Positions 6,078 through 13,729 of a stretch of DNA of 15,496 bases are shown piece after piece. The stretch's first letter is position 1. The number at the start of each line of letters is the position of its first letter. The position numbers were made by a program, and so were the translations under genes. Under the pieces are notes generated by a model. That model had not been told where the DNA came from, made no database searches, and saw only the letters and a list, made by a program, of their open reading frames with translations. The stretch is from Candidatus Magasanikiibacteriota bacterium (GTDB lineage: Bacteria > Patescibacteriota > Patescibacteriia > Magasanikbacterales > UBA922): contig JAAZJX010000058.1 in NCBI GenBank assembly GCA_012800155.1, forward strand, positions 1-15,496. The letters are read 5' to 3'.

Positions 6078-6728
6078 ATGTTAATAATTCCTGCCATTTT
6101 AGTAAATAATGAAAAAGATTTTCTCAATCAAACTATTGCTGTTGAAAATTGTACTAATTTGATTCAATTAGATATTGGTGATGGAATCTTTTCTAAAAAT
6201 AAAACTTGGGCTGATCCAGAATTTATCAAAAAACAAAATCTTAATCTAGATTTAGAACTTCATTTAATGGTTGAGCATCCTCTAAAAGAATTAAAAAAAT
6301 GGATTGATGTAGAACAAGTGCGTCGTGTTTTAATACCTTATGAATGTAAAGATGATTTAATGTCAATAATTGATTTTATTGACGAACAAGGTTGGGAAAA
6401 AGGTATTGTTTTGAATCCAGAAACTTCAATTTCTGTTTTAAATGAATATCTTGATAATTTTACTCATATATTATTTATGTCTGTCACTCCCGGAGCACAA
6501 GGACAAAAATTTATTCCTGAAACTTTAAATAAAATTATTGCTTTCAAACAAAATAATCCTGAACATTTTATAGAAGTTGATGGAGGAATCAATGAAAAAA
6601 CTTTACCAGCGTTAGTCAAAACCAAAGTCGATGCTCTTTGTATTGGTAGCGCTATTTTTAGTCAAGAAAAAAGTCCAGCTGAACAAATTCATTACTTTGA
6701 ACAGCTTATAAACAGCTTGACTGAATAA
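6078..6728 (+). CDS. rpe: Ribulose-phosphate 3-epimerase-like protein
   Basis: 216 residues, a TIM barrel of the Rpe family, which interconverts ribulose 5-phosphate and xylulose 5-phosphate. Seen in order: IPAIL, IQLDIGDGIF, LELHLMVEHP, MSVTPGAQGQKF (phosphate and loop) and IEVDGGIN. The family binds metal through His-Asp-His-Asp; here D32, H62 and D168 are present, but the first His is Gln30, and MDG reads GDG. The typical NPGFGGQ is TPGAQGQ. It may be a divergent epimerase or an Rpe paralogue with changed substrate or metal use. It directly follows rpiB and is surely co-transcribed. Confidence 0.8.
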   Translation: MLIIPAILVNNEKDFLNQTIAVENCTNLIQLDIGDGIFSKNKTWADPEFIKKQNLNLDLELHLMVEHPLKELKKWIDVEQVRRVLIPYECKDDLMSIIDFIDEQGWEKGIVLNPETSISVLNEYLDNFTHILFMSVTPGAQGQKFIPETLNKIIAFKQNNPEHFIEVDGGINEKTLPALVKTKVDALCIGSAIFSQEKSPAEQIHYFEQLINSLTE

Positions 6729-6756
6729 TAATAATTTGTTACTTTTAATTTATCTT

Positions 6757-6776
6757 ATTCCCGCGTTAGCGGGAAT
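6757..6776 (+). repeat. Perfect palindrome of the ATTCCCGC type
   Basis: ATTCCCGC, loop GTTA, GCGGGAAT. It sits between rpe and the reductase gene and has no T run, so it is more likely a copy of a dispersed intergenic palindrome (compare 357-385 and 15217-15258) than a strong terminator, though it may reduce read-through. Confidence 0.6.
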
Positions 6777-6794
6777 CTTAATTACAAAATTTAT

Positions 6795-7745
6795 ATGAAA
6801 GATTTAATTATTATTGGTGCTTCTGCAGCAGGTTGTTCTGCCGCCATCTACGCTGCTCGTAGAAATCTCAACTTTGAAATTATTAGTAAAGATGTGGGTG
6901 GAGAAGTTAGTCTCTCTGGAAAAGTAAATAATTGGCCGGGTATTATTGAAACTAGTGGCTTTGCCTTAGCGCAAACTTTTCGTAAACATGTTGAATCTTA
7001 TGGCATAAAATTTAAAGAAGGTTTTGAAGTTACTGAAATAAAACCAGAAAAAAATTATTATATTGTTTCTGCCAAAAATTTTAATGGTGAAGAACAAATT
7101 ATTGAAACTAAAGCTATAATTATTGCTACTGGTATTCATCCACGAAGTTTGAATTTGCCGGGAGAAGAAGAATTTCGTGGAAAAGGTATAACTTATTGCA
7201 CTGTTTGTGATGGTCCTTTATTTCGAGGAAAAACAACTGTTACTATCGGCGCTGGCAATGCTGCTTTAGAATCTGCTCTTATGATGAGTGAATTGGCTAA
7301 TAAAGTTTATTTATTAACCTTACATTCAAATACACCTGAAAACAAAAGTGGATTTCCTAGTGGAGAAGATATTTTAATAGAAAAAGTAAAAACTTCACCA
7401 AATATAGAAATAATTTATAATGCAAAAACTGAAGAAATTACTGGAGAACAATTTGTAACTGGTATAAAATATAAAGATCTGCTTACTGAAGAACAAAAAA
7501 ATTTAGCAGTTCAAGGTGTTATGGTTCATATTGGTATGGTTCCTAATTCAAATTTAATAAATAATATTGAAAAAAATCCAGCTGGAGAAATTATTATTGA
7601 TCAAAAATGTCAAACTAATTTATCCGGTATTTTTGCCGCTGGTGATGTTACTAATATTCCTTTTAAACAAATAGCTATTGCTGCTGGACAAGGAGTTACC
7701 GCAGCTCTAAGTGCTATTGAATATATAAATAAATGGAAAAATTAA
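6795..7745 (+). CDS. trxB: Thioredoxin reductase-like flavoprotein
   Basis: 316 residues. The family passes electrons through FAD and a Cys pair to thioredoxin in the cytoplasm. Seen: FAD site IIGASAAGCSAA (7-17), redox pair C135-T-V-C138 in YCTVCDGPLF, nucleotide fold TIGAGNAALES (150-160), and FAD site IFAAGDVTNIPFKQIAIAAG near the end. The NADPH motif that normally follows the second fold (HRRxxxR) is missing; the region reads LTLHSNTPENKSGF. The enzyme may therefore use NADH or another donor, as in some ferredoxin-dependent relatives. It follows rpe by 66 bases and is closed by a terminator. Confidence 0.9.
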   Translation: MKDLIIIGASAAGCSAAIYAARRNLNFEIISKDVGGEVSLSGKVNNWPGIIETSGFALAQTFRKHVESYGIKFKEGFEVTEIKPEKNYYIVSAKNFNGEEQIIETKAIIIATGIHPRSLNLPGEEEFRGKGITYCTVCDGPLFRGKTTVTIGAGNAALESALMMSELANKVYLLTLHSNTPENKSGFPSGEDILIEKVKTSPNIEIIYNAKTEEITGEQFVTGIKYKDLLTEEQKNLAVQGVMVHIGMVPNSNLINNIEKNPAGEIIIDQKCQTNLSGIFAAGDVTNIPFKQIAIAAGQGVTAALSAIEYINKWKN

Positions 7746-7776
7746 TAAAATCAAAAACAAAATAATAAAATATAAT

Positions 7777-7810
7777 AAACCCTCCCACACTTATATTAGA
7801 GGGTTTTTAT
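7777..7810 (+). terminator. Terminator after the reductase gene
   Basis: AAACCCTC (7777-7784) pairs with GAGGGTTT (7799-7806) around a 14-base loop, followed by TTTATTTC. Confidence 0.85.
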
Positions 7811-7823
7811 TTCTTCTCAAAGA

Positions 7824-7843
7824 TGCTATAATTAGCTTATAAT
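7824..7843 (+). promoter_or_regulatory. Promoter region of the ligase/kinase operon
   Basis: Extended -10 TGCTATAAT (7824-7832) followed by a second TATAAT (7838-7843). The -35 region falls in the T run of the preceding terminator and is poor. The leader would be about 20-30 bases with no SD. Confidence 0.6.
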
Positions 7844-7867
7844 TTATATTTTAATTCAAAAAACAAT

Positions 7868-8191
7868 ATGTTATTAGAAAATCTCATACCCAATCTTCCT
7901 CAATTAAATATGGAAATTATTGTTACTGCTTTAGCTATAGTTTGTACTTTTTTAATTATTTATGGTTTATTTTTAGAATCTGAAAAAAGACAAGATATCT
8001 TATATATAATTGGGTTTTTTGGATTATTTATTTATGCGCTTTTTATTTCTAGTCCAGTTTTTGTCTTTACCTGTTTAGGAATGTTTGTCGCTGCTACAGT
8101 AGAACTTATTGAAATAATGATGGGAATTCATCAACAAGAAAAATACGATTTGAAAAAAATTATTCGTGAAAACAAAAAAATTAAAAAATAA
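7868..8191 (+). CDS. Small three-helix membrane protein
   Basis: 107 residues, family not recognised. Three hydrophobic segments are visible: about 16-36 (IIVTALAIVCTFLIIYGLF), 45-60 (ILYIIGFFGLFIYALF) and 63-85 (VFVFTCLGMFVAATVELI). The last third is charged and lysine-rich (ending ENKKIKK), so probably cytoplasmic. First gene of an operon; the kinase gene begins 2 bases after its stop. It could be a membrane partner of the downstream enzymes, but nothing in the sequence proves this. Confidence 0.75.
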   Translation: MLLENLIPNLPQLNMEIIVTALAIVCTFLIIYGLFLESEKRQDILYIIGFFGLFIYALFISSPVFVFTCLGMFVAATVELIEIMMGIHQQEKYDLKKIIRENKKIKK

Positions 8192-8193
8192 TT

Positions 8194-9168
8194 ATGTTTG
8201 ATCTTATAACCATAGGTGATCCAACTGTGGACACTTTTATCATTATTGATGAAAAATCAGCAAAATTGCAATGTAATATAAAAAGCGAAAAATGTTTGCT
8301 TTGCTTAAATTATGCTGACAAAATTCCTTTTGAAAAAACTGAACAATCAATTGGTGGCAATGCTGCTAATTTAGCAGTAGGTTGTAAAAAATTTGGTTTA
8401 AATACTGCCATCGTAGCTGATATTGGTGATGATATTAATGGCATTGTTATAAAAGAAGAATTGAAAAAAAATAAAATAAATACTGACTTACTCAAAATTT
8501 TACCTAATCATCAATCAAGATACTCAATAATTATAAATTATCAAACTGAAAGAACTATTTTATCTTATCACACAAAACATCATTATTCTTTACCAAAATT
8601 ACCTCAAACAAAATATATTTATTATTCTTCATTAGGACGAGGTTTTGAAAAAATCCAAAATAAACTTGAAAAATATTTAATTAAAAATCCTCAAACAAAA
8701 TTAGTTATCAATCCCGGTTCTTACCAAATGAAATATGGATTAAATAAAATAAAAAATCTTTTTCCTCAAACAGAAATTCTTTTTGTCAACAAAGATGAAG
8801 CTCAAAAACTAACTAAAACAAATAAAGATATTCCTGAATTATTAAAAATTCTTCATAACTTTGGTATTAAAATAGTCGTCATTACTAATGGAAAAAAAGG
8901 GTCATTTGCTTTTGATGGTAAAAATCAATATTTTATGCCAATTTATCCTCTTAAAACTATTGCTCTAACTGGAGCGGGCGATGCTTATGCTTCTGGATTT
9001 TTATCTGCTATTATTAAAAATAAAGATATTGTTACAGCTATGTGTTGGGGCACAGCTAACGCTGGTTCTGTAACTCAAAAAATTGGCGCTCAAAAAGGTC
9101 TTCTCTCTGTTACTGGTGTTAAAAAAATAATTCAAAAATATCCTCGGATAACACCTAAGATATTTTAA
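8194..9168 (+). CDS. PfkB-family sugar or nucleoside kinase
   Basis: 324 residues, full length for the ribokinase/PfkB family, which transfers phosphate from ATP to a hydroxymethyl group of a sugar or nucleoside. Seen: start motif ITIGDPTVDTFI, substrate loop GGNAANLAVG (54-63), signature 1 region around AIVADIGDDINGI, and signature 2 with anion hole and catalytic base LTGAGDAYASGF (Asp263). An insertion near residues 22-45 contains three Cys (C27, C34, C37), which is unusual. The substrate cannot be told from sequence; ribokinase, fructokinase and adenosine kinase remain possible. It is tightly packed with the genes on either side. Confidence 0.88.
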   Translation: MFDLITIGDPTVDTFIIIDEKSAKLQCNIKSEKCLLCLNYADKIPFEKTEQSIGGNAANLAVGCKKFGLNTAIVADIGDDINGIVIKEELKKNKINTDLLKILPNHQSRYSIIINYQTERTILSYHTKHHYSLPKLPQTKYIYYSSLGRGFEKIQNKLEKYLIKNPQTKLVINPGSYQMKYGLNKIKNLFPQTEILFVNKDEAQKLTKTNKDIPELLKILHNFGIKIVVITNGKKGSFAFDGKNQYFMPIYPLKTIALTGAGDAYASGFLSAIIKNKDIVTAMCWGTANAGSVTQKIGAQKGLLSVTGVKKIIQKYPRITPKIF

Positions 9169-9172
9169 TTTT

Positions 9173-9907
9173 ATGAACGAAAATACCAATTATGGATATA
9201 AAAAAACTGGTTCTTCTAAATTTGTTATTGTCGCTCCTCATGCTGCAGGAGATGATTTAAAAAGTGGTTTTATTGCCAAAAAACTCGCTCAAGAATTAAA
9301 TGCTTATTTAGTAGTAAATAAATTTTATAAAAAACCTAATAACTCTCAAGCTCTTAAAAATCCTCATCAAGTAGAAGATTTTAATGAGCTTACTTGGTCA
9401 GAAAAAAAAGAAAAATATCTTTGGAGTAAAAAAAATCCAGTTATGAAAGAATTTTTTCAAGATATAGAAAAATTTTCTTACCAAGCCAAACAATTTAGTT
9501 TAAACAATAAAGCCTTAATAATTTATATCCATAGTTTTACATCGGATCATATTGGTATTGATATTGGCGCTGGAGCTAAACATCACAATTTTAGTAATAA
9601 AATATTTGGCAGTCTTTATCATAAAGAAAAAGGAGACAATCACGGTAAAATAACTTTACCTATCAATCTTATTAAAAAAATAAAAAAAGAACTTGAAAAA
9701 AAAGTAAAAATAAAATATAATCTGACAACTACCGTTGGTTATCAATATTCTGGTTGGAGTAGACAATCAGCTGTTCAATTTCATTGTCATGAAGGAAGAA
9801 ATGATTATTCAATTCAATTTGAAATTAGTCAGCACTTGCGTCGTAATAAATCTGATTTAGATTACACTATTCAAATATTAACAGAAACTATAAAAAAATA
9901 TTTATAA
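9173..9907 (+). CDS. N-formylglutamate amidohydrolase-like hydrolase
   Basis: 244 residues. Pattern resembles the N-formylglutamate amidohydrolase/zinc-hydrolase family: APHAAGDD with His23 near the N-terminus, IYIHSFTSDH with His120 in the middle, and HCHEGRNDYSIQFEISQHLR near the end, with Glu217 as a candidate catalytic residue. Such enzymes cleave an amide next to a glutamate or related acidic group. The assignment rests on motif spacing and is moderate. It starts 4 bases after the kinase stop and ends 3 bases before an ATP-grasp amide ligase, so an enzyme that hydrolyses amides is paired with one that makes them. No signal peptide, so cytoplasmic. Confidence 0.5.
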   Translation: MNENTNYGYKKTGSSKFVIVAPHAAGDDLKSGFIAKKLAQELNAYLVVNKFYKKPNNSQALKNPHQVEDFNELTWSEKKEKYLWSKKNPVMKEFFQDIEKFSYQAKQFSLNNKALIIYIHSFTSDHIGIDIGAGAKHHNFSNKIFGSLYHKEKGDNHGKITLPINLIKKIKKELEKKVKIKYNLTTTVGYQYSGWSRQSAVQFHCHEGRNDYSIQFEISQHLRRNKSDLDYTIQILTETIKKYL

Positions 9908-9910
9908 TTT

Positions 9911-10846
9911 ATGAAACTACATATATTAACTTTTGGAAAAGAAGATCGATTAAGTCCTGTTACCAAAAAAGATTTAGAATTATTATCCAATGCCGCTAAA
10001 AAACTCGGACACACTGTTGAGATAATTTATGCTACAGATTGTCAATTAAAATTTCATAAAAAACCAGAAGTATTTATAAAAAATAAAAAAGTAAAAATTA
10101 ATATTCTTCTTAATCGTCCTAATTTTTTACATGAACATTTGGATTTTCGAGCTGGTTTAATAAAACAATTTAGTTTGGCTGGAATAAAAGTAATTAATAG
10201 CTATAATGCTACTATGCGTTCCAAAAATAAATTAAGAACCATGCAAATATTGACCAAAAATAAAATTCCTATACCAAAAACTTATATTCTCAACTCTTCA
10301 GAATATTTAGAAAAAATTTCTCAAGACATTGGTTCTTTTCCTATAATTCTAAAATCTTTAACTGGTTCTCATGGTTCAGGAGTATCAATTGTTGAAAGTA
10401 AAAGAGGCTTAAAATCTTTATTAGACTTGCTTACTTCTAATAATTCTTCTCAGCCTATTATGATTCAAGAATATATTAGAGAATCTAGTGGTAAAGATAT
10501 TCGTGTTTTTATAGTAGGAAAAAGAATTGTTGGCGCTATGGAAAGAATTGCTACTAAAAAAGGAGAATTTCGTTCTAACTTTCATCTTGGAGGAAGAGTA
10601 AGAGTAGCTGAAATGAGTCGTAAAGAAAAAGATATAGCTTTTGCAGCTGTTCAAGCTTGCAAATTAGATATTGCTGGAGTAGATATTTTACGAACTAAAA
10701 CAGGACCAAAAGTATTAGAAGTTAATTCCAATCCTGGATTAGAAGGAATAACTGAAGCAACTGGTAGAGATATTGCTGGGGAAATTATTAAATATACTGT
10801 AAAAAAAGCTAAACAACATTTAAAAAAACAAAAAACTAAACATTAA
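9911..10846 (+). CDS. rimK: RimK-like ATP-grasp amino acid ligase
   Basis: 311 residues. RimK-type enzymes activate a carboxylate with ATP and join an amino acid, often glutamate, to a protein C-terminus or small molecule. Seen: pre-ATP-grasp domain (about 1-95), RSKNKLRTMQIL, IILKSLTGSHGSGVSIVES with ATP Lys148 and glycine loop 152-157, adenine-contact region IMIQEYI (Glu187), RVFIVGKRIVGAMERIA, and metal ligands in AGVDILRTKTGPKVLEVNSN (Glu270, Asn272) followed by PGLEGIT. Close to ribosomal protein S6 modification protein, but the real acceptor is unknown; S6 is not encoded here. Last full gene of its operon. Confidence 0.88.
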   Translation: MKLHILTFGKEDRLSPVTKKDLELLSNAAKKLGHTVEIIYATDCQLKFHKKPEVFIKNKKVKINILLNRPNFLHEHLDFRAGLIKQFSLAGIKVINSYNATMRSKNKLRTMQILTKNKIPIPKTYILNSSEYLEKISQDIGSFPIILKSLTGSHGSGVSIVESKRGLKSLLDLLTSNNSSQPIMIQEYIRESSGKDIRVFIVGKRIVGAMERIATKKGEFRSNFHLGGRVRVAEMSRKEKDIAFAAVQACKLDIAGVDILRTKTGPKVLEVNSNPGLEGITEATGRDIAGEIIKYTVKKAKQHLKKQKTKH

Positions 10847-10987
10847 CTTACTTTTATTATTAAATATAAAATACCAATTCATAAATTGTTAGAAAAATTA
10901 GGAATAAAAGATTTAGAATTAAAAACTCCAGAAGAAATTGAAAAAGTAAAACAAGAATTAAATAAATTGATAGAAAAAAACAGCTGA
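10847..10987 (+). pseudogene. Short in-frame ORF after the rimK stop
   Basis: Directly after the rimK TAA the same frame stays open for 46 codons and ends at a TGA inside the terminator loop. The peptide looks protein-like and amphipathic: HKLLEKLGIKDLELKTPEEI, then EKVKQELNKLIEKNS. There is no ATG or GTG; TTG at 10886 could start a 33-residue product. It is either the remains of a longer RimK tail or separate gene, a read-through extension, or a small gene with a rare start. Confidence 0.4.
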
Positions 10988-11000
10988 ATAAGCTGTTTTT
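10976..11000 (+). terminator. Bidirectional terminator between convergent operons
   Basis: AAAAACAGCT (10976-10985), loop GAATA, AGCTGTTTTT (10991-11000): 10 perfect pairs with T tracts on both strands. It serves the rimK operon (plus) and probably the DJ-1 operon (minus), whose stop is 124 bases away. 11001-11123 is otherwise plain A/T-rich spacer. Confidence 0.9.
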
Positions 11001-11123
11001 AATTTTATAAATTTTTTATAAATTTTATTATACTAAATATATTAGCAAATTATTTTATATTTTCTTTGATTTTCCTAATTATCATTTTAGTAAATTTATT
11101 TAATTTTTTTCAATTCCTTTTAT

Positions 11124-11642
11124 TTATTGCAAAACTTTTACTATTTCTTTTCCAAACTCTTCTGCTGAGGCAGGACCAGCTGCTGTTATTACATTACCAT
11201 CTACTACCACAGAATTATTGTTATAAATAGCGCCATTTTCTAATAATAAATCTTCTAATTTACCATCATCATTCCAACCAGTAGCTTTTTTATTTTTTAA
11301 TACCCCAGCTTTTGCTAATATTCTTGGAGAAATACAAATTGCTCCATAAGCCTTACCAGTCTTCTGCCAAATTTTTAGTAAATTATAAACAATTTCATTA
11401 TCTAAATATTCTACCGCCCCTACTCCACCAATAATAAATAATCCTTCAAAATCATCCATCTTTATATTTTCTAAACTTAAATCTACTTTAGTTAAACTAT
11501 AATTTCCAGTTGAAGTAGCTATTCCTACTTGATTACTAACAGTAACTACTTTTATACCAGCTGATTCTAAAATATCTTTTGGCACAGCATATTCCAAAGG
11601 TTGATAATTATTTTGAGCTATTAAAAATAAAACTTTTTTCAT
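11124..11642 (-). CDS. DJ-1/PfpI-family protein
   Basis: 172 residues, the size of a single DJ-1/PfpI domain. The family includes cysteine-dependent glyoxalase/deglycase-type, protease-type and chaperone members. Seen: KKVLFLIAQNNYQPLEY with conserved Glu17, FEGLFIIGGVGAVEYL, nucleophile elbow YGAICISPRILAKAG with Cys103, then KKATGWND and ITAAGPASAEEFGKEI. The His often next to the nucleophilic Cys in PfpI proteases is replaced by Ile, which argues against a protease and for a stress/detoxification type. It follows the coiled-coil gene by 19 bases in one operon. Confidence 0.9.
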   Translation of the reverse strand: MKKVLFLIAQNNYQPLEYAVPKDILESAGIKVVTVSNQVGIATSTGNYSLTKVDLSLENIKMDDFEGLFIIGGVGAVEYLDNEIVYNLLKIWQKTGKAYGAICISPRILAKAGVLKNKKATGWNDDGKLEDLLLENGAIYNNNSVVVDGNVITAAGPASAEEFGKEIVKVLQ

Positions 11643-11661
11643 ATTTTAGATAATTATTTAA

Positions 11662-12369
11662 TTATTTAAAACGATGTAATTTTTTAGCAATTTTTCTTTC
11701 TTGAAAAAATTCTTCAGCTTGTAAAACTTCTTGATTTTGAATATTAGGACCTAATAAACAAAGTCCCATTTCAAAAGATTTTATTTGAGCTTTTATTTCT
11801 TCTACTAAACGAGGATATTCAGCTTTATCTTCTTCAGCTATTGAACGCAAATTAGCTAATTTTTTTTCTATCTTAGCCAATTTTTTTTGAAATTCAGTTA
11901 TTAAATTCTGATATTTTTTTCGTTCTGTTCCTAAAACTAATTGACGAACATATTTTTGAATTGCTTGATCTACTTCAATAATTGATTGAGAAATAATTAA
12001 TCTTTCTTCTTCTTCAAAAAAATCTATTGGTCCTCCACTACGCAAATCATAATAGGTTACTCCATATTCTTTTAATTTTTTATATTTATCTTTTAAATTA
12101 GGAAATAATTTACCTAATAAAAACTTTTCACCTATTTCTCTTTGTGCCACATCTATAAATTCTTGAAAAGCTTTTTGATATGGCCAAACTTTTTTACCAA
12201 TGGAAATTATTGTCTTCTCTATATCTTCAATAGATACTGTAAAATCATTATGTAACTGTTCTAAAACATGTTCTGTTTCACTAACAACTTCTTTTGGTAA
12301 TAAAGGTGGTAAATGATTACACATTCTTTCAAAAAGATCTATTGTATATTTTGCTTGAACATGAAACAT
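11662..12369 (-). CDS. Coiled-coil protein of unknown function
   Basis: 235 residues, no family recognised. Largely helical, with a long charged heptad-like stretch at about 145-200 (YQNLITEFQKKLAKIEKKLA and onward). The N-terminal half contains several aromatic and proline positions (PPLLPKEV, KKVWPYQKAFQEF, YGVTYYDLRSGG). No signal peptide and no membrane segment, so probably cytoplasmic and oligomeric. It has its own promoter and sits just before the DJ-1 gene. The start at 12369 has an A/T-rich leader without SD, as do its neighbours. Confidence 0.75.
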   Translation of the reverse strand: MFHVQAKYTIDLFERMCNHLPPLLPKEVVSETEHVLEQLHNDFTVSIEDIEKTIISIGKKVWPYQKAFQEFIDVAQREIGEKFLLGKLFPNLKDKYKKLKEYGVTYYDLRSGGPIDFFEEEERLIISQSIIEVDQAIQKYVRQLVLGTERKKYQNLITEFQKKLAKIEKKLANLRSIAEEDKAEYPRLVEEIKAQIKSFEMGLCLLGPNIQNQEVLQAEEFFQERKIAKKLHRFK

Positions 12370-12406
12370 AAATTTATTTTTAGGCTAAAATACTATACCT
12401 AATTAT

Positions 12407-12435
12407 ATTATCCCATTTATTTTTACATTTGTCCA
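12407..12435 (-). promoter_or_regulatory. Promoter of the coiled-coil/DJ-1 genes
   Basis: TGGACA (12435-12430), 17 bases, GATAAT (12412-12407). It begins just beyond the exonuclease stop at 12440, so the last two genes of the minus-strand group can be transcribed separately. Confidence 0.6.
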
Positions 12436-12439
12436 ACTA

Positions 12440-13102
12440 TTAAAATTTTAAATAATTTTGCCAACGCAAATATAATTCCCGAGTAGCAAACAAATCTCCA
12501 GCACAATATTTAGCAATTTCTTCAAATTTATTTTCTTTATACATCGGAGCAATATCATGACCAGTTATACCACTAGCTTTTGGAGATTGAATACCAAACG
12601 CTTTACAAAAAAAATCTAAATTAAACTTTCTCACAGAATTATAAAAAGTTAATTGTTCAAGTAAATCAATATGTTGTTCAGCGCTATAACGATAAGGCAT
12701 AAGATTTTTACTTGGTTTTACTTTGAGCATAGCAGAACGCAACATCAAAACTGGACAATCAAAACCTCGACCATTAAAAGTAACAAATTTATTAGCATAA
12801 GCAATTGCTTGCCAAAACTTTTCCAAAATTTCTTTTTCATTACCAGACCAATATTTTATACCATTTTCTTCAAATTCTTTTTTTTCCTGAGAAACAAAAT
12901 AAACTGCTCCTCGTCCAGTTTCAACTGATAGCATACCAATTGCTACTATCTTATTAGTTGGCGCCCAAAGAGCCATTTGATTTTTGGTTTTAACTTTTTC
13001 TTCTTCAGTTTCTGAAGTTTTTAATAAATAATATTTTTGAGCTTCATCTAAAGAATCAAAATCTTGAGGCACAGTTTCAATATCAAAAACAATTGTTTTC
13101 AT
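12440..13102 (-). CDS. PolB-like 3'-5' exonuclease (DEDDy)
   Basis: 220 residues from ATG 13102 (MKTIVFDIET). An earlier in-frame ATG at 13138 would add a hydrophobic tail before the first conserved strand and is unlikely. The exonuclease motifs of B-family DNA polymerases are present without a polymerase domain: Exo I FDIET (Asp7, Glu9), Exo II TFNGRGFDCPVL (Asp115), Exo III YCAGDLFATRE (Tyr199, Asp203). These acids hold two metal ions that cleave DNA or RNA from the 3' end. Stand-alone versions are predicted repair or RNA-trimming nucleases. It follows the SpoU gene by 66 bases on the same strand. Confidence 0.85.
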   Translation of the reverse strand: MKTIVFDIETVPQDFDSLDEAQKYYLLKTSETEEEKVKTKNQMALWAPTNKIVAIGMLSVETGRGAVYFVSQEKKEFEENGIKYWSGNEKEILEKFWQAIAYANKFVTFNGRGFDCPVLMLRSAMLKVKPSKNLMPYRYSAEQHIDLLEQLTFYNSVRKFNLDFFCKAFGIQSPKASGITGHDIAPMYKENKFEEIAKYCAGDLFATRELYLRWQNYLKF

Positions 13103-13168
13103 AATTATTAAAATAATAAAATAAAAAATTAAATACAAAAAAATTTTATAAATTACTTATTATCTATA

Positions 13169-13657
13169 CTATTTACAACTTTTTATTTTTAACTTTTTAC
13201 TAATTTCATACATTGCAATCCCTGCTGCTACACTAACATTTAAACTTTCTTTCTTACCATACATAGGAATATGAACAACTAAATTGCATAATTTAATAAT
13301 TTCCGCAGAAATTCCTTCTACTTCATTTCCTACTATCAAAGCTAAATCTTCATTTTTTATTTGTTTTAGACCAGTAGCTAATGGCCAACTATCAGCTGTT
13401 TTTTCTAATCCTACTATTACTACACCTTTCTTTTTCAAACTTAAAATTAATCTTTTTAAATCTTTTCGATGCTCCCACGGCATCCATTGTTCTGCTCCTA
13501 AAGAAACTTTATCAATTTGTGGTTTTGGGGGACAAGAAGTATAACCTACTAAAAATAATTTTGTTACACCACAAGCATCAGCTGTGCGAAACATCGCTCC
13601 CACATTATGACAAGAACGAATATTGGGTAAAATTAAATAAAAATTTCTTAATTTCAT
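13169..13657 (-). CDS. SpoU/TrmH-family RNA 2'-O-methyltransferase
   Basis: 162 residues: only the SPOUT catalytic domain, without the N-terminal substrate domain of larger members. It would transfer methyl from S-adenosylmethionine to a ribose 2'-OH of tRNA or rRNA. The three SpoU motifs are clear: NVGAMFRTADA (18-28, with Arg24), LIVGNEVEGIS (107-117), and IPMYGKKESLNVSVAAGIA (130-148), which forms the trefoil knot and SAM site. The RNA target is not evident. The predicted transcript starts within a few bases of the ATG, so it may be nearly leaderless. Confidence 0.92.
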   Translation of the reverse strand: MKLRNFYLILPNIRSCHNVGAMFRTADACGVTKLFLVGYTSCPPKPQIDKVSLGAEQWMPWEHRKDLKRLILSLKKKGVVIVGLEKTADSWPLATGLKQIKNEDLALIVGNEVEGISAEIIKLCNLVVHIPMYGKKESLNVSVAAGIAMYEISKKLKIKSCK

Positions 13658-13665
13658 ACAAAAAG

Positions 13666-13674
13666 ATTATAACA
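13666..13674 (-). promoter_or_regulatory. Extended -10 promoter giving a near-leaderless mRNA
   Basis: Minus strand TGTTATAAT (13674-13666). The -35 position (TGGTTT) is weak and falls in the stem of the preceding terminator. A start site 7 bases downstream would be about 13659, two bases before the SpoU ATG at 13657. Confidence 0.55.
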
Positions 13675-13683
13675 AAAAAGATA

Positions 13684-13715
13684 TAAAAAAACCATCTCGC
13701 TTTTATCGAGATGGT
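13684..13715 (-). terminator. Terminator after the 43-residue membrane peptide gene
   Basis: ACCATCTCG (13691-13699) pairs with CGAGATGGT (13707-13715) around a 7-base loop; on the minus strand a run of seven T follows. Confidence 0.85.
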
Positions 13716-13729
13716 GTATATTTTATTTT

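Noticed and set aside
13103..13138. Hydrophobic 12-residue N-terminal extension of the exonuclease
   Set aside because: The conserved first strand (KTIVFDIET) begins right after ATG 13102, as is usual for the family; the extension is likely leader sequence.
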